Assembly (NCBI GenBank): GCA_019321725.1
Contig: CM033107.1
Location: 25,845,445-25,909,444, forward strand
DNA: 64,000 nucleotides
Source: Paulownia fortunei
Lineage: Eukaryota; Streptophyta; Magnoliopsida; Lamiales; Paulowniaceae
Direction: 5' to 3'
The position numbers and the translations under genes are program-made. The notes under the pieces are model-generated. The model saw only the letters and a program-made list of their open reading frames with translations, did not search any database and was not told the origin of the DNA. Shown piece by piece: positions 53,837-64,000 of this stretch (the first letter of the stretch is position 1; each line of letters opens with the position of its first letter).

Positions 53837-56800
53837 GCTACTGAGCTTCCGCTGCCGCAAGTATGAAATAAAATTAGTAGGTTCCTTCGAAATGCTATGT
53901 TTTTTACTGGATCTTTGCTGATAAAAATTAGTGTAAGCTTCAAATATTTGAGTAATAGTGCAAAATTTCAGCTCTGTTTTCGTGATTTCATTTTCTTGCT
54001 TCTGCTCAATGCTAATACTGATTTCACCAAACGTTGTTTCTGCGCTCCTGGCACCGTCTCTTCTTCGATTTCTCATCACATTTAGGTATTTTCAGGATCG
54101 TTTGTAATAGAAGTTGAAGCATTATTTCAGGATCGGATCTGTTTAGTTTCAGTTTAGAAAGGTGTGGAAAAAATCAAAGATTGTGGTGATTTTTGAAATC
54201 TAGTTAAATTTTCTTAGCCAAATTGATGAAATTAATTTCTTTCATCTGCTTAAGCAAGATTTACTAATAGATAATGCAGTAGATTAAGAACAACAAAACG
54301 GGAATTGTATTTACGTGCCAATATTGTTTCTTCCAGGTGTTGGAATGAAAACATTACAGAGAGAGGAAGGGAAGAAAGCAGATCAATAATTTTTTTTAAA
54401 AAAAAATGAAAAATGAAAAAGAAAGGCTCAGAAAAGCAATTTCTTATGTTTGTTTATGGACGATTCCTTGTCTTCTACTGCAGTTACAGCTTCCAATATT
54501 TTAATCTAATCCCTCAAAAAAGTGGAGAAAAAAGAAGAGAGAAGATAATTGGTGATGGAGACATGCTTTAGACTTGGTTGTGACGGTGGTGATTCTTGAA
54601 ATTTGATTGCAAAAATCTCAAGGGTGGTTGTTACTTTAACGGCCGAAGGTTTGAATTTAAGAGCCAGAAGCCTATTTATTTCCAGGAATTCAAAGAAAAA
54701 GTACACCGACAGAGGAAAATTTGCAGTCAACGATTTTCCTGTCATCCTTTTAGAAACTTCTTTTGGTCAACTTGAATCTTTTATTCAATAGAAAACAGAT
54801 GAATCTTTAAGAAATTTGCCACTTTTCCTCTTTGCACATAATTTCAAGAATCAAGACGTGTTAGGCCGTGCTTCCTTCTTAAAAAAATTCCGTATATTTT
54901 TATTTATGATTTTTTTTAAAGATATTGTTTGATTGTGAGTTTTTTTGACTAAAAAAAATAAAAATATATAAATTTTATTTTTAAAAAATATTTTTCACAT
55001 CATAAAAATATATTGCATCAATTGTATTCGTTAAATTTTTATCTATTATCTACATATTATTTTTAAAAAAGATTTTATATCCCAATACAGTTTAAAAATA
55101 TATATTATATTAATTATAATCATTATATTTTCATCTTACGTCCAAATACAATTTTAAATTTGGTTCTTTTTTCTTAAAAATTATTTTTTCTCAATATCTC
55201 TAAAATTAATTTTTTTAAAATAGAAAGCCAAACAATCACACCAAGCCTTTGTTTGAACTTTTTTTTTTCCTAGATCTGTTAAAAGTTAAGACCACTGGAC
55301 CTTATGCTATTCGGGAACGATGTTAGCAGTTTAACCATTGTCCAAACGCAAAATTAGCTTTGGACATTTTTTCTAAAGCCGATCAAATTTTACTGTACTC
55401 ATAGAATTAAATAACTATAATTAATTATACTTGTTTGAATTGGATTATTATATTCAACAAACCTTAATATGGATTTAAAATCCTCGTAGTATTTGTTTGA
55501 ATTAAAAAAAAATTAAAAGCTAAAGAATTCAAATATATTATACTAATTTGTTATTTTGAATTATTATCGAGTCTACATCCTTGCAATAATTTTGAGTTAT
55601 TTCATTCACTTTGATAAATTAGAGTCCACTCAATGTTTGAGTTATTTTTTAAATACTTTCTCCAAAATTAAAGTCCTTCAATGCAATAAAGTTGTGGAGT
55701 CTGTTTGAAATGAAGGAATTTAGAACTAAACATTTCAAATACATAATACTAAATTCAAGCACTCATTTGGATAAGTTAGAGTTATCATGTATTTCAAACC
55801 ATTTGATATATTTTTATTTTTACAAACACTGCAATGATTTTTTATAACAAAATTTAATTTCGAAGTAATTTAAAATTTTTAATTCTAAAATAAAAAACCG
55901 TGACCAATACACAGATGAAAAAGAAGTACAAAGAAACAGGCCTAGCTTGAGTAAGCCCAAACTCGATCCAGGTTCCGGTCGGGCCTATTTCATCAGACCC
56001 AAAATTAGCAGTAGTATTCTATTAGGCCTGGTATTAGGTCCGGGACCATACCATTTGAAAATGATTTATTCTAATAAAAGATGGAATATTAATTTAATAA
56101 AAAATATAAATTGTGAATCAATAGGAAACACTTGGTTCTGTGTAAGTTGAATTCGTACTTGGTTATTATTTTCTTAACTTATCAAATACTAATTTTTAAT
56201 TTTTTGAAACCTCGAGCTTGATTTGGAGGGAAATTTGGCTCCTTTATTGCCCTAAAAAAAATGGAAAAACATAATGATTTCTTATTAAGACTGGAGATAC
56301 TTGATACTTCCATGCAAATTTAATTGTTGAGGAAAACAATTATTTAATAGTATATTACATTAAATAATTGAATATAATGAAAAGATAATAGCAAACCAAT
56401 ACGAATATCCAAAAACAGGCATCACATTCCTTTGACCGACGAACGAGAGGGCTCAAGTATAGAGCAAAGTGTGAACTTCAAAGCAGAGTACTCTCTGATT
56501 TTTGCTCAAAAAATGTCATAATTTACAATTTGAACAAGCTATTTTCTGAGAGTATTTATTGTTTACTTTTTTTTTATTTGTTATTTTGATCCACAGTTAT
56601 CTATTGTAATTTGACAGTTTTAAGTATTTGTATGTTTCTTATAAAAAAAAATTAAAATTAAAATTTACTTGCAATGATAAATATATTTTGCATATTTATT
56701 CTTATACCTCGAGTACTCTCTCTTAATCATAAATATAAATAATATAAAGATTTTGAATTATGTTTATCATCACCAAAATTTTATAAGTAAACACCTGGAT

Positions 56801-58690
56801 TTTATTTGAATTTTGTTAAGCCAAAAAAATTAACAACTATAAATAATCACACTTTTGATTAAATTCAATCATAAAATCTTTTTTCACGAGATCTCAAATT
56901 TTACCACATAAATTACGTGAATTAGAAAAATAAATATTAAGAAAATATTTTATTTATCTGAAATTGAAATTAGAGAAATTAAAAAAAAAAAAATTCTTTT
57001 TTTGAGGAGTCCCAACTCCTAAACCATCTACTTTTGTGATTCAATAATTTGTAAAACTGGTGATGTGGAATTAAAGATGCAGACAACTTTTGTTTTGGAT
57101 TCCTATCCTACAATAAAATAGTACACATATAGGAATTTGCCAACCTGACAAATTAAAAAATGTGAAAGTCATCATCATCATCACAAGTAGCGTGGAATTG
57201 ACGCAGGAACATTAGAGAGAGAATCTCTAGTGGACCCCAATCATCCTTTGCATTATTATATTCTTTACTAATTTATTTATTTTTTCCGAAAAAAGATGAA
57301 GTAAATTCTAAGTGCTCCTTAATTTTGACTTTTGGGGATAAAAAAATCTGAATTTGCACGCCGTCAACTACAGAAATGCATCCGTTCTGGACTTGTAGCT
57401 CGGCTGAGTCACACGAGCCAAGCCTTAGGTTCCGCTTAAATCACTATATATTTTTTTCATTGCATTTATATATGTTGGTATAAATGAAACTATATTTTTG
57501 GCCAAAACTTGTCTCAAAATGCACCATGTATTTTAGTACATTATCAATGAATCAAGATCTTGTGTTTTAATGTTTACTAGTTATTGGGAAAATTCAATGC
57601 ACATACACGATGCGATATATACATAATAATTGTTTTACATTAATTGGATCATGAAAAGTCATCATTTGTATTAATTTTTTTACTTTTAAATCATGATATT
57701 GTTTCTTTTTTCTTTTACTATATTTTAACTATTCAATATATGTATATATATATATAAATATGAAGTGTGCGCTCAAGAATTTTCATTTCAATAAGCTATT
57801 GTGCGTATTGTAGTAAATAATTGATTTTAGTTTCATTTATTTTTTCGTCTTTAACATTTATGTAGTAACTTTTGATTAGATTTTGATATGTAGCTTTAGC
57901 TCGTTTGGATTAGACTATCATCTTTTTCATTCGAGTTATTTTGGTTTCATTATAATAGTTAAATTTGAATAGTAATTTAAATGCACTTTTATTTTAGTAT
58001 AAGTCGAGAAAATTTAAATAACAAAAAGTAAATATTTTGGTACTTAATTACTAAAAAAATCAAATACACATACAAAAATAAAATACCAAAATCTCTACCA
58101 AAAGAAACTTTGTTTAACACTAAAAATGAGATGGATTCATGAAAAATTAATTTTTTAGATTTCTCTAATTTGCTTGTATGCAATGTTTAAGAATACAAAA
58201 TAATTTAAATTAAAATAACTCTTATTAAAAATTGAAACAACACACATTATAAATAATGTCTCTCGATGTAAAATAAATAATTCATTTAATGAAATTCTAG
58301 AATTCAAACATGAAGAAATTGTCTTATACATAAACAATAACATGTCATTTACTTTATTTATTTTACTAAATTTAAAGAATAAGTACTTTTCATTTTTCAC
58401 TCCCTCCTAAATTTTAAGCATAACTAGTTGTCTCTGCACAAGGCCCAGCCTTAGTATCTTATAAGTTATATAATAACAACAATAATAATGATAATAATAG
58501 TATTTATAATTTATTGAGTTTTAGCTGGTTAGGGATTAAGGCCATGAGCCAGGCGGCCAGAGAAGCCACTTTCTTAATGAAGCTTACGCGGCGTCACGCA
58601 ATTGCTTTAATCCTACTCGCACCTTACAACAGCGATCTGGTTTCACACGCCGTTAAAACCATACCATAGCCACTCAATAAAGAGAGCTCA
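53837..58690. other. Long intergenic region before the ADF gene
   Basis: The first 400 bases may be the 3' UTR of the small gene. The rest is AT-rich and without a supported gene. Notable pieces are A/T homopolymers near 54390, a TGAGTCA site near 57413, and many short TA runs. The 58530-58690 stretch, with CGCGGCGTCACGC-type sequence, is more GC-rich and belongs to the ADF promoter. Confidence 0.45.
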
Positions 58691-58707
58691 AAATCACTCG
58701 TTCTCTC

Positions 58708-58714
58708 TATAAAA
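58708..58714 (+). promoter_or_regulatory. TATA box of the ADF gene
   Basis: TATAAAA lies in a CT-rich context 78 bases upstream of the first-exon ATG, with a CT-rich likely transcription start immediately downstream. Confidence 0.65.
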
Positions 58715-58791
58715 TCTCTCTCCTTTTGTTCTTCTGCATAATCTTTAGTTGGTCGTCGTCTTCTCTGCTTGAAACTAAAGCACCCTAAAAA

Positions 58792-60299
58792 ATGGTGAGT
58801 CTCCCTCTTCCTATTATCCAGATTTGCTCTCGCATTGCTTTTGATTCTACTGTTGATTTTATGGTTTGAATGAGTACTTGATCTGTGATTGATCTGATTT
58901 TTGTTTGATCAGCAGTTTATTTTAGTGTACTAATTTGAAGTGATCTGTTGATTGATCTGATATCTGTATTGAGTTCGTGAAAATTTGAAATTTAGATTCA
59001 ACTTTTCTTTTTATCGAGTTAAGATTATTGCCTGCAGAATAATTGAGCTGTAAAGGCGTGATAGGTGATGTTTGATTGATCTGAGTTTACTCGATATCTA
59101 TTTATTATGATTTTTACTGATTTGATATTCCTTCAATTTTTGAAGTTTCTCGACTCCATGAGATATTGATGCGGTGTCAGTGAGTTCAATAATTTTTAGC
59201 TATTAAATGAGAATCCGATTGATCATGAATAGCCTTCACCTTTTCTTTCCCATTTGTGTGTGAATGTGCGTGGATGGTTGCTTGATGGGGATGCTTCTAA
59301 TTCGATTAGTTTCTGAGTGAGTTCTAGACTAATGTAAGGCATATGTTAGTGGATGGTAATCTAGTTTGGTTCATCTGTAATCATCATGGAGGTTGGTTGT
59401 CATGGAGGAATATATGTAAAAGTAAAGAGCAAAAGCTTTAATTGATCTTTTTTTGGTTGCTATCCTGCTTTGAAGCACGTTGACTGAAAGTAAAATTTGG
59501 GTTCTCTCTGTCTTGGGTCTGGGGGATGATGAAGAGGGATGAGGGTAAGCAGGGTTTATTTCATGATTCTTTGTTTTATTTCATTTGTCTTTTGTTTTGA
59601 GTTATTGCTTGTTAACTATCATGTTTCTGCAATTTGTTTGTACATGGAGTTCTTTGCTTTTTGTGTTAATAACTTATTCTGCCTGATTATTTCATGCTAG
59701 TAAAACTTTTCAAATTTGTTTTTTGAATGACATTCTTATGATCCTATTTGTAGGCAAATGCAGCATCTGGGATGGATGTGCACGATGACTGCAAGTTGAG
59801 GTTCTTGGAACTGAAGGCAAAAAGGAATCATCGCTTCATTATCTTTAAGATAGAGGAGAAACAGAAGCAGGTGGTTGTTGAAAAAGTTGGTGAGCCAACT
59901 CAAAGCTATGAGGACTTTGCTGCTAGTCTTCCTGTCGATGAATGTCGCTATGCTGTCTATGATTTTGACTTTGTGACTGCGGAGAATTGCCAGAAAAGCA
60001 GGATTTTCTTCATTGCTTGGTATTATCAGCATTTTGTACCAATTATTTCCCTCAAATTGTCATATCATTCTGCACTTATTATTGAAATAAATGCAATGCT
60101 ATATTAATTGAACATGGTTTATTTGCTTGTTTGCTTTTGCCATGTAAGGTCTCCTGATACTTCACGGATCAGAAACAAGATGATTTATGCTAGCTCAAAG
60201 GATAGATTTAAGAGAGAGCTGGATGGAATTCAAGTTGAATTACAAGCAACTGATCCAACTGAAATGGGTCTTGATGTTATTAAGAGTCGTGCTAACTAA
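58792..60299 (+). CDS. ADF: Actin-depolymerizing factor (ADF/cofilin)
   Basis: Cytosolic and nuclear actin-binding protein of 139 residues that severs filaments and speeds subunit loss. Exons: 58792-58794 (only the ATG), 59754-60019 and 60149-60299, totalling 420 nt. A first exon holding only the start codon is a known hallmark of plant ADF genes and confirms the model. Ser6, the regulatory phosphorylation site, is present (MANAASGM). The fold is complete: [20 protein letters not shown], then [20 protein letters not shown], and the actin-binding long helix [20 protein letters not shown], followed by [20 protein letters not shown]. Intron 1 is 959 nt and carries a cluster of GATCTG motifs. The intron-1 acceptor region is repeated in inverted orientation downstream at 60795-60830. 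Confidence 0.97.
58880..59083 (+). promoter_or_regulatory. GATCTG motif cluster in ADF intron 1
   Basis: GATCTG occurs at 58880, 58891, 58942, 58954 and 59078, four of these as TTGATCTG. The motif resembles the core of the plant intron-mediated enhancement signal (TTNGATYTG) and sits near the 5' end of the first intron, where such signals act. Confidence 0.45.
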
Positions 60300-60830
60300 G
60301 TGAATTTGTAGGCCTTCTGCTGCAGAGTTGCTCTGCGCAATGACCTTTACTTGAAAAAGGAATGCCTATAGTTTGTGGGTTGGTAAACTTGTCTATGAGT
60401 ATTCACCGAGTACTTCCTATACTGTTCCTTATATTTTTAATGGAATTTTATGCGTGTCTGGTAAATGATGTTATTTGTTACTTTAGATATTATTCGTTGG
60501 CTGTTTCAGTTGTAGTTTGATATCTACAAGCTGATATGTAACAATCTGGGAGGGGTTAAGACTCTTACCCTGTTTTGGTGATAATTGGATACGTTTGACG
60601 ACTGTTTCTGTTTTGGAGTGCAAACTAACATGTTTTTACCTTCTGGTTACCATTTGAGCAGTTTGTTAATATGAAGGAAACAAACTCACAGTGTTTACTT
60701 GTTCATGTACTACCCGACATTATTTTCTCTGCTAATTTGATGTTCATGTTATCTCAATAGTTGACTGCAGAAGATCTTATTATGCTGGGTTTGACATTCG
60801 CCTACAAATAGGATCATAAGAATGCCATTC
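59725..60830. repeat. 36-bp inverted repeat: ADF intron-1 acceptor and downstream copy
   Basis: Bases 59725-59760 (the end of intron 1, the TTTGTAG acceptor and the first seven coding bases of exon 2) recur as their reverse complement at 60795-60830 in the 3' flank, with 34 of 36 positions matching. Only the two 36-base arms are repeated; the sequence beyond each arm does not match. Confidence 0.85.
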
Positions 60831-61620
60831 ATTGAGTATAAATACCAGACATTCATTTCGCCCAGCCTTTTTTCCGTGGTCTGACAGTACTTTTTGCATC
60901 TGCTTCCATTGAGCTTGAAATGATTCAATTTCTGTGCCCTTACATCTTTAATATGCTAAATGTAGTCTCTGGGTTGTAGGTACGCTATCTGAGTTCTATT
61001 GTGAATTTGCAATTACCATCTGATTGTTCTCCCCAAAATCAATTATTTCTAGACTTCTAGCGAACAATCAATTTATTCTGCTCAGAAATTACTGGCAACA
61101 GATTACCATCAGAATATCCTTCTTCTTCTTCTTCTTTTCTATTTCTGTGTTTTTTTTCTTTTTCAATCTTGAGGTTGAGGTTGTCAATGATTTCTCTTAA
61201 CATGTAAGAAATGGTCTTTTGGAAAATCCCATGTAGTGATATTATTTTTTCAGACAGAAATAGAAGATCCACTCAATATCAATTATTTCCCTCCTCCATG
61301 GACTATTGGTGTTGGGGGGAGATACAGAAATGCCTAAATTATATCATTTTTAACTAGGCCTGTCCCACGTACACCTAAATTCTTGGTTCATTTTTTGTTG
61401 AAATTCTCCTCCCATTTCAAACTATCACCAAAAATTAGGATGGGAGTATATGCATATTCCTATTCATAAGGAGTTAGTGATCTGTCTTCTCTCTTGACAG
61501 TTCCGTGTCCACCATAGTAATAAATATTAGTTGAGATTAGGCCCATCTCCAAATTTCCACATAGTAATAAATATTTAATGCTTTTCATTTGAAAATTATA
61601 GAGTTTTTCTTTTTCATGAA
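60300..61620. other. ADF 3' region and promoter of the small membrane protein gene
   Basis: The ADF 3' UTR should end within a few hundred bases; AATGGA-type signals occur near 60438. No additional gene is supported. A CTT repeat lies near 61120-61136, and the last 200 bases before 61621 are the probable promoter of the next gene. Confidence 0.45.
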
Positions 61621-61986
61621 ATGAGTTTCAGATTCTTGGATTCATTGCTTCAATGGCTCTCTCATTCGAGGTGTCCCCTGATACTCTACGCCGCCACATG
61701 GACGGCCCTCTTAACCGTAACAGTGGCGGTGGCGTCATTCTCCCCGGAGTTGGCTTTTGTTTCGGCCATCAGCCCAACTTCTGCGTTATCTCAGGGGTGC
61801 CATGAAGCGGGCTCCGTCAGGTTGCCGTTAGATATTCCGTCTGAGAATTTTTGCTTTGCGGCTCGGCTTTTCAAGCGGTCCAGAATAGATCTGCTAGTGC
61901 CGCCGGTCTTTGCCGCCGTCATTGTAGCCGGTTCGGCTTGTGCGGTTAAAGCTTTGGGCTTTTGGGAGGCTGACGACGAACAGTAG
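61621..61986 (+). CDS. Small membrane protein of unknown function
   Basis: Single-exon frame of 121 residues with coding-type GC content in an AT-rich setting. Two hydrophobic segments are visible: residues about 19-50 (LILYAATWTALLTVTVAVAS and beyond) and about 91-111 (LLVPPVFAAVIVAGSACAVK). A polar loop between them contains a pair of cysteines (C60 and C78). The C-terminus is acidic (FWEADDEQ). The first segment is rather long and Ala/Thr/Val-rich and might be an uncleaved signal anchor. I do not recognise a domain. Plant genomes carry many such two-helix proteins. The reverse-strand frames over it are shadows. Confidence 0.65.
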   Translation: MSFRFLDSLLQWLSHSRCPLILYAATWTALLTVTVAVASFSPELAFVSAISPTSALSQGCHEAGSVRLPLDIPSENFCFAARLFKRSRIDLLVPPVFAAVIVAGSACAVKALGFWEADDEQ

Positions 61987-62858
61987 CCCTGATAAGAAAA
62001 CACAATATGTACCCACCTTCATAACTCCACATCCTGGTACAGTCCCTCCGCGATACTCCAACTTTCCCGTGAATTGGTTATCATAGTTTTTAGCAGATAA
62101 TCTCAATTTAGGTTTATTCAGTTCTCAATTTTGAATTTTTAGAAATTGTAAAACAAAAAATTGAATTTCTAAATATGATTAATCAGTGGTATATAACATT
62201 TTTCTTTAATCAAATTTGAATTCATTTTCGCGGAGTCTAAATTTGATGGTCCGACCATGCATTCAAACACGATTTTCACGAATAATTGTAGTTGACCTGC
62301 TTTTATTAATATTTTACCAACAGTTTTTTTGGTCCTGCTGTTGGGATCAATAAGATTTGTAGCATTAATTAGTGAGGTCTTTATTGATCTTCTTTGAGGT
62401 GTGTTTCTTATACTGATATACTCTGTCTATGACTAGACTCCCACAATATTTAGGATATTCATGAGCTATGTATTTTTTTCCTAGTAACATAAAATGGGAA
62501 ATGCAAAAGCTCCTTATCTGATGAACTATAGCGAGCCAAGGTATTGAATCTAAATTTTTTGCAGAAATAGATAAAGAATAATTGGAATAGCTTCAATTAC
62601 TTAATGATTCAAGAAGATTGGGGCATGGAAATTAAGCAGCGACGTGCCCAATGAGGCATAGTTTGGGCAATATCATGGAGAACTTATTGATGCGAAAGAT
62701 AAAACAAATAACTTATGATATCAAATACCTTAATCTCCGAGAAAATCAAAACTAGGCTACCTTGCCTTTCTATATTAGGTTCTTCACACACACACAGACA
62801 CATGCATATATAGAAACAAGCAAGATCACAAGACTTTCTGTAGGCAAAGCAAGCACTT
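61987..62858. other. Spacer between convergent genes
   Basis: AT-rich, with an (AC)n run near 62787-62800. It should hold the 3' UTR of the membrane protein gene and, near 62800-62858, that of the leftward dehydrogenase gene. Nothing else is supported. Confidence 0.45.
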
Positions 62859-64000
62859 TCAAGGTTTCTCAGCTGTATTAACTAATTTGTAGCTGAAATC
62901 CCAGAGTTTCTTGGCTAACACTTCGCTTCTTGCAAACCTACTGGGCTTGAACTCATTGCAGTCCACGTAATACTTCCCCGATACACCTTTCAAGCTCGGG
63001 TGAAGTGCAACGTAGCACGTTGTGGCTGCCCCCTGAAAATTGATATCAAAGTTAAATGTAAATAGCTGCAAATGACAACCTTCGTATGTTTTCAATGAAT
63101 GCAACACCATGATAAAGTACATAATTAGGACAAGCAACAGAGGGTGCTTGTCTTTCTCTGTTGCTTGTCTTTGTAATCACTTTTCTTGAGTCAAACTTCT
63201 GAGAAAATAAGAATACTGTTGTTGAGAGATTGTTACCTGAGGGACGTTTTTCCATAGCATACAAGTGACCAACTTCAAGATTTCTGCATCAAAATCTTAC
63301 TTAGTGCAAGAAAACAAGGGTGAAAATAAAAAAGCCCTTGAGAAATTTTACAGAAGTACTGTGAGATTTTAGTGCTACTTACTCATCAGAACACCAGAAT
63401 ATTTAAAGAGATTTGTCATTATCAGTCCTGGATGCACCGAGTTCACAGTAATATTAACTCCCTCAGTCTGCAACCATGCACAAGTTGTGACGATGATCTA
63501 AATTCTAAAGCGCAACACAGAAAATGATACCTGTAAGCGCCGAGAGAGCTCATTGGCATGCAATAGGTTGGCTAATTTGGACTGTCCATATGCTCTCTTG
63601 TCATCATATCTGTCATTAACCAATAATATCGAAGCAAATTGATCGATTATAGAAACTAATAAGGGATGCTGAATTCTTCTACTCTGCTATAAATATAATA
63701 AGCTACCTGCTCTTATGATTAATCTGTTCAAACACAATCCCTTCTTCATAAGTGTGGAGATGTGCTACCGATGATAAATTCACAATTCTACCCTCAATGC
63801 CGGTGGACTTTGCCGTATCTTTCATCTTGTCCAGGAGTAGGTTAGTCAAGTAGAAGTGACCTGGCAACAATATGCACGAGAAAGAAATGAAGAAGGAAGT
63901 TTCACAAGGTTTAGGGTTATGTAGAGGAATTTCAAGAAAATTCATGACCCCAAAGAGAAGTGGACATATAGTTTTGTATTTATACCAAGATGATTTGTAG
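62859..64000 (-). CDS. Short-chain dehydrogenase/reductase, TIC32-like (partial, 5' end outside the window)
   Basis: C-terminal part of a classical SDR. Exons seen: the end of one at 64000-63986, then 63860-63707, 63609-63531, 63467-63383, 63283-63237 and 63032-62859, all joined in frame. Motifs: (AT)[23 protein letters not shown] with the catalytic Ser region, [15 protein letters not shown] with the catalytic Tyr and Lys, and [13 protein letters not shown]. It ends in [20 protein letters not shown] and a [11 protein letters not shown] tail. This order and the tail fit the plant TIC32/WW-oxidoreductase-like group. TIC32 proper is an NADPH-dependent, calmodulin-binding regulator of chloroplast protein import. 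Most relatives are less studied, so the exact role here is uncertain. The NADP-binding N-terminus (TGxxxGxG) lies beyond the right edge. Confidence 0.9.

Noticed and set aside
53609..54079. 156-codon minus-strand frame
   Set aside because: It is the shadow of the small proline-rich gene and its 3' flank; the plus-strand gene has the promoter, start and composition.

Overview
The window is nuclear DNA from a flowering plant, most likely a eudicot. Most genes are split by short AT-rich GT-AG introns, the intergenic DNA is strongly AT-rich, and the proteins belong to plant-specific families (RABE1 GTPase, WAT1/EamA transporter, oleosin, trihelix factor, H2A.W histone, TIC32-type dehydrogenase). 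I see no operons, ribosome binding sites, viral genes, CRISPR arrays, rRNA or tRNA. The species cannot be named from sequence alone.

Layout, left to right: a trihelix transcription factor (minus, single exon, 117-1352); a WAT1-related transporter (minus, 7 exons, 2973-5160); a RABE1/Rab8-type GTPase (minus, 8 exons, 7716-12304); a soluble inorganic pyrophosphatase (plus, 8 coding exons behind a 1.4 kb leader intron, 16414-20042); a broken gene copy (21832-22340); an H2A.W-type histone (minus, 2 exons, 24070-25032); a plant protein of unknown function (plus, 31159-32725); a large PHD-finger/GNAT chromatin regulator of the At2g36720/IDM1-like group (minus, 20 coding exons, 34676-45957); an oleosin (minus, 50022-50492); a small proline-rich protein (plus, 53606-53836); an actin-depolymerizing factor (plus, 3 exons, 58792-60299); a small orphan membrane protein (plus, 61621-61986); and the 3' part of a TIC32-like short-chain dehydrogenase cut by the right edge (minus, 62859-64000). 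Exon models were built by hand from reading frame, splice signals and family knowledge. Every complete multi-exon model closes in frame with a multiple of three, including the 20-exon model (3,327 nt, 1,108 aa).

The genes are unrelated housekeeping or tissue-regulated loci and do not form a pathway. The long gaps (25.3-29.5, 46.8-50.0, 50.6-53.5 and 53.9-58.7 kb) are AT-rich and hold diverged repeats and microsatellites but no supported gene.

I found no new multi-gene system. The most interesting signals are a 36-bp inverted copy of the ADF intron-1 splice acceptor lying about 1 kb downstream; an array of about eleven 17-residue repeats coding for the N-terminus of the PHD/GNAT protein; a GC-AG intron in that gene; a possible zero-length (recursive) splice site; a cluster of GATCTG motifs in the ADF first intron; a paired RY and ABRE site upstream of the oleosin; MITE-like inverted-repeat elements in introns; and several clean tandem duplications.
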